This document shows, in pieces, positions 1 to 8,900 of a stretch of 44,882 nt of DNA. The notes under the pieces were generated by a model. That model was not told the origin of the DNA. It ran no database searches and saw only the letters and a program-made list of their open reading frames with translations. The stretch is from Tissierellia bacterium (GTDB lineage: Bacteria > Bacillota > Clostridia > Tissierellales > Tissierellaceae), in NCBI GenBank assembly GCA_012728125.1, contig JAAYFT010000043.1, forward strand, positions 1 to 44,882, read 5' to 3'. Within the stretch, counting starts at the first letter, position 1. Each line of letters starts with the position of its first letter. A program made the translations under genes and the position numbers.

Positions 1-20
1 ACCTTAAACTTGTTAGACAT
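1..20 (-). CDS. Start of a gene cut by the window edge, probably glycine reductase protein B (grdB)
   Basis: Only the first six codons and two bases of the next are inside the window (M-S-N-K-F-K...). An AGGGAGG ribosome binding site lies 7-8 bases before the ATG at 18-20. It follows grdA and grdX on the same strand with a 65-base gap. GrdB-type subunits often begin with a short polar stretch leading into a V-V-H-Y-I-N segment, which this start could fit, and grdB normally follows grdA. The identity is inferred from position only; another grd subunit is possible. Confidence 0.4.
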
Positions 21-85
21 ATGCCATCCTCCCTGTGAATTCTTCTTAACTCAAGTTTCAAGGAAAACACCTCCATTTATTAAAA

Positions 86-466
86 TTACATTGACAACCT
101 TTTGTGTTCCTCCAGTGCGGACTTTAGGAGTTCGCTATCTATTAAAGCGTAATCCTTGCTATTTGCCTCATCGGGTTTCCTATGCTCCATTTGTTTTTTA
201 TAGCTAACTATGCTATTTTCAATTATTTCTACGTGATTAATGTCGAGTTTATCAGCTTTGTCCGTTACTAGAATTGAACGGTATGGGGAGAAAAACATTC
301 TAATACTTGCTCCTAAGGGGTGATTAATAAGCCTATGGCCTGAATGAACTAAATCCCTTGTCTTCAATAAGACGTCTTGGAAGCTACCTTCTACGAATAT
401 TACTTTATCGTAGCTTTCTTTTACTACTGGATTATTAGTTACTATTTGATAATTTTTTCTGTTCAT
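86..466 (-). CDS. grdX: GrdX family protein
   Basis: A 126-residue soluble protein of the GrdX family, a small protein of unknown biochemical role encoded in glycine/sarcosine/betaine reductase operons. The family signature visible here is the central S-G-H-R-L-I-N-H-P-L-G segment (about residues 42-52), followed by a P-Y-R segment near residue 61. A GGGGAGG site lies 5 bases before the ATG. It sits between grdA (43-base gap) and the probable grdB start, so it is very likely cotranscribed with them. In better known operons grdX is usually the first gene; here it follows grdA. A second family member lies at 9559-9945. Family assignment is by resemblance; the molecular function is unknown. Confidence 0.82.
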   Translation of the reverse strand: MNRKNYQIVTNNPVVKESYDKVIFVEGSFQDVLLKTRDLVHSGHRLINHPLGASIRMFFSPYRSILVTDKADKLDINHVEIIENSIVSYKKQMEHRKPDEANSKDYALIDSELLKSALEEHKRLSM

Positions 467-509
467 AGAAACCTCCCCTAAATATCAAGTTAAATCTATT
501 TAAGTACTT

Positions 510-983
510 CTAATATTTTGTATGTTCATCCCTCATAGCTTTAACTTCTTCGATTATTGAATCTACATCTAAAACCATTTCCATCATACCTATTTGCTCA
601 TCATAAACATCTGGGTCTACTGATTCTTTGAATTCTGGTTCTACTGGATGATAAACTTTAAGTCCCAACGGAACTCCTGCCAATGGACCTGCAAAAGTTG
701 GGTCTCCAGCTGTAACTGTTTCAGCAGCTAATCCTGCAGATTCAGCCTCTGCTCCACCGATTAATACGACAATGTTTTCTGCACCGTATTTCTCAGTTAA
801 TTCTTTTACCCTTCTTTGGTTTTCTAGGTCCATGGCTCCTGCAGCAGTTCAGACAAAACACTCAGTTGCTGAAAAAACTATTTCTGCAGGAGTGGTCTTT
901 ACACATCCTTCCATGGCTGGACCTGGTATGCCATCTCTGTCACCAATGATAATCACTTTTGAATTCTCATTGAAAATTGACAT
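510..983 (-). CDS. grdA: Glycine reductase complex selenoprotein A, in-frame UGA read as selenocysteine
   Basis: GrdA is the small selenoprotein of glycine/sarcosine/betaine reductase. It carries the carboxymethyl-selenoether intermediate to protein C, which releases acetyl phosphate, and is re-reduced by thioredoxin. The reading frame begins at ATG 981-983, has TGA at 849-851 (codon 45) and continues to 510, giving 157 residues, the usual GrdA length. The residues before the UGA are E-C-F-V, giving the classic C-x-x-U redox motif followed by T-A-A-G-A-M. The frame after the UGA (M-D-L-E-N-Q-R-R...) is typical GrdA sequence. A GGAGAGGGAG site precedes the ATG. A routine ORF caller would start at the internal ATG 831-833 and lose the active site. 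Decoding requires SelA, SelB, SelC and SelD elsewhere in the genome. It is the first gene after a strong promoter. Confidence 0.96.
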
Positions 984-1060
984 TTGATCACTCCCTCTCC
1001 TTTTATGATGATTGATCATTGCTACAATATCGATTGTTTGTTGATAATTTTATTATCGGT

Positions 1061-1089
1061 ATTATAGTTGTTCTTAGTTATTGTCTTAA
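1061..1089 (-). promoter_or_regulatory. Sigma-A-type promoter for grdA
   Basis: On the minus strand a TTAAGA -35 box (1084-1089) is followed after exactly 17 bases by a perfect TATAAT (1061-1066). Transcription would start near 1054, leaving a leader of about 70 bases before grdA. I saw no glycine-riboswitch-like conserved sequence in that leader. This suggests that grdA-grdX-grdB is transcribed separately from the upstream GntR gene. Confidence 0.7.
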
Positions 1090-1132
1090 CAGTTTTTTCT
1101 ATGTATTTCAAGTGTATTTTAGAAATAGTAAT

Positions 1133-1163
1133 AAAAAAACCTAGGTAATTTTTACCTAGGTTT
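1133..1163 (-). terminator. Intrinsic terminator of the GntR gene
   Basis: A perfect 8-bp stem, CCTAGGTA (1140-1147) with TACCTAGG (1153-1160) and a 5-base loop, extended by A-T pairs, is followed on the minus strand by seven Ts. It lies about 25 bases after the regulator's stop and just before the grdA promoter. Confidence 0.9.
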
Positions 1164-1187
1164 CGTTAATTCCTCACATATGCCTAT

Positions 1188-1829
1188 TTATAGCATTTCT
1201 TTTTTAATTTTTAGTACAAATTCATCAATATGTTCTCTTGCGTATTTTTCTGCTTTTTCTACGTCTTTTTCTTTTATTGCTTCTACAACCTTTTCTAAAG
1301 TACGGGTAAACAATTCCATATCGTCAAAAAATTGTTCACAATAATGCCATAGTCTCTCTGTATGATAATGAAGTGAAGTCAATATGTCCTGCAACCAAGG
1401 ATTTCCACAACTCATAAGTATTGTTGTATGGAATCGCTCATCCTCAATAATGGCATTTTGGTAATCTTTGCTAAGCTCATATTCACTTAGTCTTTCTATT
1501 ATCTCCTCTAATTTTTTGATATTTTCTTCGCTTATTCTCTCAACTGCAAGCCTAGTAGCAAATGGATCTAGCTCCCTAGTCAATTCAAATACGTGTTTCA
1601 TCTGCTTAAAATCAATGGCTGGCACTTGAGCACCAAACCTTGGGATAATGTTTAACAGTTTATCATTATGTAATTGGTGAAAAATTTTTCTTACGGGAGT
1701 CCTACTAATATTGAACTCATCTGCTATATCTACTTCATTCAAAACAAGACCTGGTTCATATTCCAAGTTAATAATTCTTTTTTTTAACAATTCATATATT
1801 TCATCTGTATCTAATTTTGTATCCGACAT
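1188..1829 (-). CDS. GntR family transcriptional regulator, FCD (FadR-like) type
   Basis: A 213-residue DNA-binding regulator. The N-terminal winged helix (about residues 1-70) has the typical E-V-D-I-A-D-E-F-N-I-S-R-T-P-V-R recognition-helix region. The C-terminal helical FCD ligand domain (about 80-210) has the family's D-E-R-F-H segment and further His residues (H-Y-H-T-E-R, R-E-H-I-D) that often bind a metal or carboxylate ligand. I chose ATG 1827-1829 because AGGAG lies 7 bases before it; the GTG two codons upstream is too close to that site. It lies between the aldo/keto reductase gene and grdA on the same strand. Its targets are unknown; autoregulation and control of grdA or the reductase are possible. 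Its own terminator separates it from grdA. Confidence 0.88.
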   Translation of the reverse strand: MSDTKLDTDEIYELLKKRIINLEYEPGLVLNEVDIADEFNISRTPVRKIFHQLHNDKLLNIIPRFGAQVPAIDFKQMKHVFELTRELDPFATRLAVERISEENIKKLEEIIERLSEYELSKDYQNAIIEDERFHTTILMSCGNPWLQDILTSLHYHTERLWHYCEQFFDDMELFTRTLEKVVEAIKEKDVEKAEKYAREHIDEFVLKIKKEML

Positions 1830-1904
1830 ATGCACGCTCCTAACTTAATGTATTTATATAATATATTATATTAAATAAATATAATAATCAAGTAAATAAT
1901 TCTT

Positions 1905-1935
1905 TAAGTATACAGATGCAATACAATAAGTATAC
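1905..1935. promoter_or_regulatory. Two direct TAAGTATAC repeats upstream of the GntR gene (candidate operators)
   Basis: The nonamer TAAGTATAC occurs at 1905-1913 and 1927-1935, 22 bp apart, about two helical turns, so both would face the same side of the DNA. Each contains the palindrome GTATAC, a core common in operators of FCD-type GntR regulators. The second copy overlaps the stop codon of the aldo/keto reductase gene. The rest of the 105-base gap is AT-rich and holds a plausible TTGATT-17-TAATAT promoter. The operator role is inferred. Confidence 0.35.
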
Positions 1936-2945
1936 TATCCCAAGGTTGCTACTACTCTTTTCAACATCTTTCTAATGGGTAGATTATAAGGACATTTACT
2001 TTCACATTTTCCGCATTCTATGCAATGGACTGCCCTTTTTTCCATGGCATCATATCTTGTTTTTGCCCATTCTTGTAGGTTGTACCTTGTGAAATATCCT
2101 TCCATCAAAAACTGAGTTGGTATGTCTATACCTTGAGGGCATGGTAAACAATAGCCACATCTTCTACAAAATTCAGAGCCCAATGAATTAGCCTCTTCAA
2201 ATAAAATGTTTTTCTCTTCTTCCGTTAATTCTCTCCTATTGATGCCTACGGATGCATTTGTATTTACTTGTTCTAAACTATCCATGCCAGGTATTACTAC
2301 AGTGATATTGGGGTTATTGATAATAAACCTTAGAGCCAATTCACCGTTTCTGATAGCTCCCCCAGCCAAAGGCTTCATAACTATTACTCCTATGTTCATC
2401 TTCTTTGCCTTTTCAAATAGTTCTTCTGCCTGTAGTTCCACTGGGTTATAAGGACATTGAATAGTTGAAAACTCTCCTGTACCTATGGCCTTAGATAATA
2501 TTTCTGGGCTGTGGGATGTAATTCCTATTTCTTTTACAATTCCTCTCTCCCTTGCCTCCTTAATTGCCTTAAGTGCTCCATTGTCACTTAAGATAAAGTC
2601 TAATTCTTCAAAGGTCCTAACATTATGGAATTGGAATAAATCTATATAGCTAGTCTTTAACTCACTTAAAGATATGTCCAACTCTTCTAAAACACCATTA
2701 TAGTCCCGCTTCATTGACTTAGTAGCCAAGTAAAATTTCTCTCTCCCAATTAATTCTAAGGCCTGTCCTATTAATCTTTCAGATTGATTATATCCCCTTG
2801 CAGTATCGATAAAATTAATACCATTTTCATAGGCTCTGCTAATCAATTCCATTGCCATACTTTCGTCTACTCTTTGGATTGGTATGCCACCAAACCCGAT
2901 TACTGAAATTTCGAAATTAGTTCTTCCTAAAATTCTCTTTTCCAA
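1935..2945 (-). CDS. Aldo/keto reductase with C-terminal 4Fe-4S ferredoxin-type domain
   Basis: A 336-residue protein. The N-terminal aldo/keto reductase TIM barrel (about residues 1-260) keeps the tetrad positions: D and Y in F-I-D-T-A-R-G-Y, K in L-A-T-K-S and H in D-L-F-Q-F-H. The C-terminal quarter carries two cysteine clusters, C-R-R-C-G-Y-C-L-P-C-P and C-I-E-C-G-K-C-E-S-K-C-P, typical of the clostridial ferredoxin-fused branch. The substrate is not predictable. The start is TTG 2943-2945, because AAGGAGG lies 6 bases upstream and the longer frame would run into pyk. The TTG begins 16 bases after the pyk stop, making this the last gene of the dnaE-pfkA-pyk run. A redox role fed by ferredoxin is plausible but inferred. 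Confidence 0.88.
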   Translation of the reverse strand: MEKRILGRTNFEISVIGFGGIPIQRVDESMAMELISRAYENGINFIDTARGYNQSERLIGQALELIGREKFYLATKSMKRDYNGVLEELDISLSELKTSYIDLFQFHNVRTFEELDFILSDNGALKAIKEARERGIVKEIGITSHSPEILSKAIGTGEFSTIQCPYNPVELQAEELFEKAKKMNIGVIVMKPLAGGAIRNGELALRFIINNPNITVVIPGMDSLEQVNTNASVGINRRELTEEEKNILFEEANSLGSEFCRRCGYCLPCPQGIDIPTQFLMEGYFTRYNLQEWAKTRYDAMEKRAVHCIECGKCESKCPYNLPIRKMLKRVVATLG

Positions 2946-2961
2946 TTTAATCCTCCTTAAC

Positions 2962-4719
2962 CTATAAAACTCTCGCTTCGCCTTTATATACAAGCCCTGT
3001 TGCACAGTCTACTGTAACCAATTCTCCATCTTCTAATATATTTGTTGCATCATCAGCACCTACTATAGTAGGTTTATTTAGATTTAATCCTACTATGGCT
3101 GCATGGGAGGTTAAGCCACCTTGTTCTGTTATAATTGCAGAGGCCCTTTCCATAAAACTTACCATATCCTTATCTGTAAACTTGCAAACTATAATATCGC
3201 CATCAGTAAATTTCTTCTCTAAGTCATCTAGGCTATTTATTATACATACCTTACCTAAAGTTGTTTCAGTTCCAATTCCCATACCCTTTACCAGTACTTT
3301 TCCAATGGTATGGACTTTAATAAGGTTAGTAGTGCCTGAAGTTCCTACAGGAATTCCTGCAGTAATCACGACTAAATCACCCTCCTTTACATAGTTATTC
3401 TCCATTGCCGCTTGAATAGACAGTTCAATTACATCATCTGTAGAATTGCTATGTGGAGACAAGACTGGATAAACTCCCCAAACTAATGATAGCCTTCTCA
3501 TTACTACCTCTGTAGTCGTTGCTGCGATTATTGGAGCCTTTGGCCTAAACTTAGATATTGCCTTTGAAGTATAACCTGAAGATGTAGCAGTGATTATGGC
3601 AGAAGCTCCTAAATCCATAGCTGTAGTACAAGTTGCCTTGCTAATGGCATTTGTTGTTGATACTTCTGATAAGGTAAATTTAGAACCTAATATTGCACCA
3701 TAGTCTAAAGAGGCTTCAGTTCTTATGGCTATGTTATACATGGTCTTCACTGACTCTACAGGATACTTGCCTGCTGCAGTTTCTCCTGATAACATTATGG
3801 CGCTGCTTCCATCTAAGATAGCATTAGCAACATCTGTAACTTCAGCCCTAGTTGGCCTTGGATTTCTTATCATAGAATCAAGCATTTGGGTTGCTGTAAT
3901 AACTGGTTTTCCAACTAAGTTGGCTTTTCTGATTAACTCTTTTTGAACTAGGGGTATTTCTTCAGTCTGGATTTCTACACCTAAATCTCCCCTTGCTACC
4001 ATAATTCCATCGGCTGTAGCTAAGATCTCATCTATATTGTCTACGCCTTCTTGATTCTCTATTTTGGCTATTATTTCGATAAAATCTCCATTGTTCTCTT
4101 CTAAAATCTTTCTAATTTCCAAAACATCTGCAGCCTTTCTAACAAAGGATGCAGCTATGAAGTCTACTTCATTTTCTATGCCGAATAATATATCTTCAAT
4201 ATCCTTTTTAGTTACAGCAGGTAAATTGATTCTTACATTGGGAACATTGACTCCCTTATGGTTTTTAAGTACTCCACTGTTTAAGGCCACACATTTAATA
4301 TCTGTACCATCTATTATTTCTAAAACTTCCAGCTCAACTAGTCCATCATCTATTAAGATCTTACACCCTTTTTCAACATCTTGAGCTAATCCTTTGTAGG
4401 AGATACTTACTATATCCTTGTCGCCTAGTATTTCCCTAGTAGTCAAGGTGAAGATATCTCCCTCTTGGATTTCTATAGTCCCTTCTTTAAAATCTCCTAG
4501 CCTGATTTCTGGTCCCTTTGTATCTAACATAATGCCTATAGGCATATTCAATTCTTTTCTAACCTTCTTAATATTATGGATTCTCTTTTTGTGTTCCTCA
4601 TGGCTACCATGGGAAAAATTCAATCTACAAACATCTAAACCACTCTTAAAAAGTTCCCTTAAAATATGTTCAGCTTCTGAAGCTGGTCCTATGGTACCTA
4701 CTATTTTAGTCTTTTTCAT
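2962..4719 (-). CDS. pyk: Pyruvate kinase with extra C-terminal phosphohistidine-like domain
   Basis: Converts phosphoenolpyruvate and ADP to pyruvate and ATP. The 585-residue length equals the Bacillus/Geobacillus type with an added C-terminal domain. The catalytic barrel and B domain show G-T-I-G-P-A-S near the N-terminus, M-V-A-R-G-D-L-G-V-E and T-A-T-Q-M-L-D-S-M. The last about 100 residues contain G-G-L-T-S-H-A-A-I-V-G, which resembles the swivelling phosphohistidine domain of PEP synthase. That domain is not known to carry phosphate in pyruvate kinases. The ATG follows GGTGG by 7 bases and lies 16 bases after pfkA, so the two are probably cotranscribed. Confidence 0.97.
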   Translation of the reverse strand: MKKTKIVGTIGPASEAEHILRELFKSGLDVCRLNFSHGSHEEHKKRIHNIKKVRKELNMPIGIMLDTKGPEIRLGDFKEGTIEIQEGDIFTLTTREILGDKDIVSISYKGLAQDVEKGCKILIDDGLVELEVLEIIDGTDIKCVALNSGVLKNHKGVNVPNVRINLPAVTKKDIEDILFGIENEVDFIAASFVRKAADVLEIRKILEENNGDFIEIIAKIENQEGVDNIDEILATADGIMVARGDLGVEIQTEEIPLVQKELIRKANLVGKPVITATQMLDSMIRNPRPTRAEVTDVANAILDGSSAIMLSGETAAGKYPVESVKTMYNIAIRTEASLDYGAILGSKFTLSEVSTTNAISKATCTTAMDLGASAIITATSSGYTSKAISKFRPKAPIIAATTTEVVMRRLSLVWGVYPVLSPHSNSTDDVIELSIQAAMENNYVKEGDLVVITAGIPVGTSGTTNLIKVHTIGKVLVKGMGIGTETTLGKVCIINSLDDLEKKFTDGDIIVCKFTDKDMVSFMERASAIITEQGGLTSHAAIVGLNLNKPTIVGADDATNILEDGELVTVDCATGLVYKGEARVL

Positions 4720-4735
4720 AAGTATTCCACCACCC

Positions 4736-5695
4736 TTATATTGATAGTATTTTTGAAGTGTTGTACATTTCTATATCAAATTCTTTTTTTATCTCTAAGG
4801 CTTCATTTATATCCAGATCAATAATTTTATTGGATTTTATACCTACAGTCCTACCTGCCTTCCCTTCTTTTAACAATTCTACGGCCCTATTGCCCATTTT
4901 ACTGGCTATTATCCTGTCATAGGACGTTGGGTTTCCACCTCTTTGAATATAGCCTAAAACGGTGACCCTAGTGTCTATACCTGTTTTATCCTGAATAGTC
5001 TGAGCTACATCATAGGCATTTCCTACTCCTTCAGCCAAGACTATAATATGGTGGAGTTTACCCCTGTTTTTACCTTGGAGTGCCCTTTTACATACTTCAT
5101 CTATATTAAACTCTACTTCTGGAATAATTATGCTTTCTGCACCACCAGCAAGTCCTGCATAAAGAGCAATGTCTCCGCAGTCCCTACCCATTACTTCAAT
5201 TACATTGGCTCTGCCATGGGAAGTAGATGTATCTCTAATCTTAGATATGGCATCTACTACTGTTTCTACTGCAGTAAAAAAGCCTATGGTAAAATCCGTA
5301 TAGCCACAGTCATTATCTATGGTACAGGGTATACCAATAGTTGGTACTCCTGCATTGGAAAGCTCCCTGGCACCTTTTAATGTTCCATCTCCTCCTAAGA
5401 CTATTAAGCCATCTATGGAAAAAACATCTAGGACATTTAAGGCTTTTTTAAAGCCCTTTTCAGTTTTAAACTCATCAGATCTGGCAGAACGAAGCATGGT
5501 CCCTCCCCTATGTATTATATCAGCAACAGAGGAGAGATTCATTTCAAATATATCCCCATTAATTAAACCACTATATCCTTGCCTAATCCCCATAACCCTA
5601 AAATTATTATATATACCGGTTCTAACTACTGCCCTAATGGCTGCATTCATACCTGGGGCATCTCCCCCACTTGTTAATACACCAATGGTTTTCAT
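4736..5695 (-). CDS. pfkA: 6-phosphofructokinase (PfkA)
   Basis: Phosphorylates fructose 6-phosphate to fructose 1,6-bisphosphate. The 319 residues match bacterial PfkA. The N-terminal [13 protein letters not shown] loop, the G-G-D-G-T motif (101-105) and the catalytic P-C-T-I-D-N-D segment (123-129, Asp127) are present, with G-Y-I-Q-R-G-G downstream. Gly104 points to an ATP rather than pyrophosphate donor. Position 124, usually Gly in ATP enzymes and Lys in PPi enzymes, is Cys here. The site GGGGG lies 6 bases before the ATG. It lies between a small conserved ORF and pyk, a common clostridial order. Confidence 0.97.
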   Translation of the reverse strand: MKTIGVLTSGGDAPGMNAAIRAVVRTGIYNNFRVMGIRQGYSGLINGDIFEMNLSSVADIIHRGGTMLRSARSDEFKTEKGFKKALNVLDVFSIDGLIVLGGDGTLKGARELSNAGVPTIGIPCTIDNDCGYTDFTIGFFTAVETVVDAISKIRDTSTSHGRANVIEVMGRDCGDIALYAGLAGGAESIIIPEVEFNIDEVCKRALQGKNRGKLHHIIVLAEGVGNAYDVAQTIQDKTGIDTRVTVLGYIQRGGNPTSYDRIIASKMGNRAVELLKEGKAGRTVGIKSNKIIDLDINEALEIKKEFDIEMYNTSKILSI

Positions 5696-5716
5696 ATTAT
5701 TCCCCCTATATTTATT

Positions 5717-5911
5717 CTAAATAATTCCTAATTCTATCATAGCCTCTTGGATATCCTCTGCTTCAAATGCCGTTGATAGGATTTCATATAGTTCTTCTCC
5801 TCCTTCTTTGGAGAAAAATTTTATTTTAACAATGAAGCCTTCTTTTTTCAATAGTCTTTGAATTTCTAAGGCTTTATCATGGCCTATAGCCATATGAACT
5901 GTTGTCCACAT
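5717..5911 (-). CDS. Small conserved protein of unknown function, between dnaE and pfkA
   Basis: A 64-residue protein with no signal peptide or membrane segment. It begins M-W-T-T-V-H-M-A and continues with an amphipathic helix (D-K-A-L-E-I-Q-R-L-L-K-K-E-G-F) and a beta-strand-like V-K-I-K-F-F, the layout of small alpha/beta domains related to DUF2007-type proteins. Similar short ORFs lie next to dnaE/pfkA in other clostridia. GAGGGG lies 7 bases before the ATG; gaps are 25 bases to dnaE and 21 to pfkA, so it is part of that operon. No function can be assigned. Confidence 0.7.
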   Translation of the reverse strand: MWTTVHMAIGHDKALEIQRLLKKEGFIVKIKFFSKEGGEELYEILSTAFEAEDIQEAMIELGII

Positions 5912-5936
5912 ACTAGCACCCCTCTTATGCTCACTA

Positions 5937-8900
5937 TTATGATACTACTACAGAGTCTTCCCCTAGTAGGTCCTTTAATTCATTTAAACAAGTTTGGTTA
6001 TTTATGTCAATCCACAATTTCCTGTCTGCCATTACTGTTTTTCTATTCTTTTCAAAATATACGTACACAGGCGTATTACCGTTGTATCTCCTTAATATGC
6101 GAACAATCCTATCCATTGTATTAGGTTGACTATTCTTAGATACTTTTAAATATAGTTTACTTGAATTGAAGGAATGAAGCTCGGATATTTTCTCTACTAT
6201 GATCTTTGGTTCCTCTTCTTCTGAAAGGCTAAGTTTTCCTTGTATTACTACTATTTTATCTTCAACTAAATACTTACTATATCTTTCAAAGGTAGCAGGA
6301 AATATTATACATTCAATGGAACCATATAGGTCTTCAATAGTTGCAAAGGCCATCATATTGTTGTTTTTCGTTACCTTATTTTTCTTCTCAACTATTATGC
6401 CACCCATTACTACCATGCTGCCATCCTTTAGTCCATGGGGATTTTCTCTTATATCTTCATTTATATTATATATGTCAATTGTTGTAGCAGTAGCTATCTT
6501 ATCTAATTGACTTTTATATGGTTCCAAAGGATGACCTGATATATATATGCCTACTGTTTCCTTTTCCATGGAAAGCAATAGGTTCTTTGGAAACTCTGCA
6601 ACATCTGGTAAATCATCCCTATATTCCTCAGTTACTAGCCTATCAAAAATGGAAAACTGTCCTTCTAGATTTCTCTTCCTGTTGGAGTGAATCCTATCTA
6701 TGGTTTTCTCAAATATGGCCAATAGCTGAGCCCTTCTGGCACCTAGACTATCCATTGCCCCACATTTAATCAAGGATTCTACAGCCCTTTTATTCATTAC
6801 TGTAGGGTCTACCTTCTCTATTCTTTCTATAAAATCTGTAAATCCTTTAAATTTCCCAGCTTCTCTGGCTTTAATTATGGCATTTATAAAGTTGTCTCCT
6901 ACATTTTTAACAGCTGAAAGGCCAAATCTAATTTTGCCTTCTGAAACTGTAAATTTAGCATAGGACTCATTTATATCTGGAGCCAGAACTTCTATTCCTA
7001 ATCTTTTGCATTCTTGTATATATAAAGATACCTGGTTTGTATTTCCCATAACGGAAGAAATAAGGGCAGCCATAAATTCTACAGGATAGTAGTGCTTCAA
7101 CCAAGCTGTTCTGTAGGCCACAACTGCATAGGCAACTGAATGGCTTTTGTTGAAGGCATAATTGGCAAAATCTATCATCAAATCATAGATCTTTGAGGCT
7201 GTTTTTTCATCTACTCCATTCCTAATGGCACCAGGTATAATAACTTGACCATTTTCATCTACTTGGCCATAGATGAAATTCCTTCTTTCTTCCTCCATAA
7301 TGTCCATTTTCTTTTTCCCCATGGCTCGCCTTACTAGGTCTGCCCTGCCCATGGAATAGCCTCCTATATCCTGGACGATTTGCATTACCTGTTCTTGGTA
7401 TACTATACAGCCATAGGTTACATCTAATATGTGTTCTAATTTAGGGTGAATATATTTTATTTTGCTAGGGTCATGCTTACACTCTACAAAGGTCGGTATC
7501 TGGTTCATAGGGCCAGGCCTAAACAGGGAGTTGGCTGCCACTAGGTTTTCAAATACATTTGGCTTTAATTCCTTTAAAAAGGCCCTCATACCAGACGACT
7601 CAAACTGGAATATACCTAGGGTCTCTGCCTTGGCAAACATTTCAAATATGGCTGGATCATTATAGTCCATATTAGAGAAATCTACTTTAACACCATGGTT
7701 TTCTTCTATGAGATTTACTGCATCCCTGATAACTGTTAAGGTCCTTAAGCCTAAAAAGTCCATTTTAAGTAGGCCTAGTTCTTCCAATTCAATCATATTA
7801 AACTGGGTAGTTATAGCTTCTCCATTTCTAAGTAGTGGTACATAGTTTGTAATAGGCTCCTTAGAAATGACCACTCCTGCTGCATGGGTAGATGTATGCC
7901 TTGGCAAGCCTTCTACTGCCATGGCTATATCTATTAGTCTTTTTACTTCTTCATCCTCTTCATACATATTTTTTAGGGTCCTATTTACCTCTAAGGCCTT
8001 TGAAATGGTCATGCCTAGTTCCATGGGGATCTGTTTTGCTATATAATCCACCTGTCCATAGGGCATATTTATGGCCCTACCTACATCTCTAATAGACCCC
8101 CTAGCTGCCATGGTACCAAAGGTGGCTATTTGAGCCACATGGTTCTCCCCATATTTGTTGACTACATATTGTATGACTTCCTCTCTTCTCTCATAACAAA
8201 AGTCAATGTCTATGTCAGGCATGGACACCCTTTCAGGGTTTAAGAATCTTTCAAATAAAAGTCCATATTCTAAGGGATCTACGTCAATGATGTCCAGGGC
8301 ATAGGATACAATACTACCTGCAGCTGAACCCCTTCCTGGTCCTACCATAACTCCATTGTCCTTAGCAAACTTAATAAAGTCCCATACAATAAGGAAATAA
8401 TCTACATATCCCATTTCCACAATTGTATTAAATTCATATTCAAACCTATCTTTAATTTCCTGGGTAATATTATCATATCTCTTCTTTAATCCTTCTTCAC
8501 AAAGGTATCTCAGGTATTCCTCATTTGTATAGCCCTGGGGCACCTTGTACTCTGGCAAATGTAGGCTATCAAAGTCTAATTCCACATTACACCTATCTGC
8601 AATCCAAGCGGTATTTTCCAATGCATCTAAGTTTTCATAAAAAATACTCTTCATCTCTTCTGGAGATTTTAAGTAAAATTCATTAGTTGGAAATTTCATC
8701 CTATCTTCTTCATCTATTGTCTTTCCTGTCTGTATACATAATAGGATATCATGGACTAAGGCATCCTCTTTCTTTAAGTAGTGTACGTCATTTGTAGCTA
8801 CTAAGGGTATGCCTGTCTCCTTAGAGATCCTTATTAGTTCTCTATTGACCCTTCTTTGTTCTTCTACACCATAATCCTGTATTTCTAAAAAGAAGTTATT

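Noticed and set aside
10-207. 65-codon plus-strand ORF at the left edge
   Set aside because: It overlaps grdX and the probable grdB start on the opposite strand, and its composition is that of an antisense shadow.
772-987. 71-codon plus-strand ORF across the grdA region
   Set aside because: It is antisense to the conserved GrdA N-terminus and active site, has no ribosome binding site and resembles no known protein.
984-1060. Possible glycine riboswitch in the grdA leader
   Set aside because: The leader is only about 70 bases and shows none of the conserved glycine-riboswitch core sequences.
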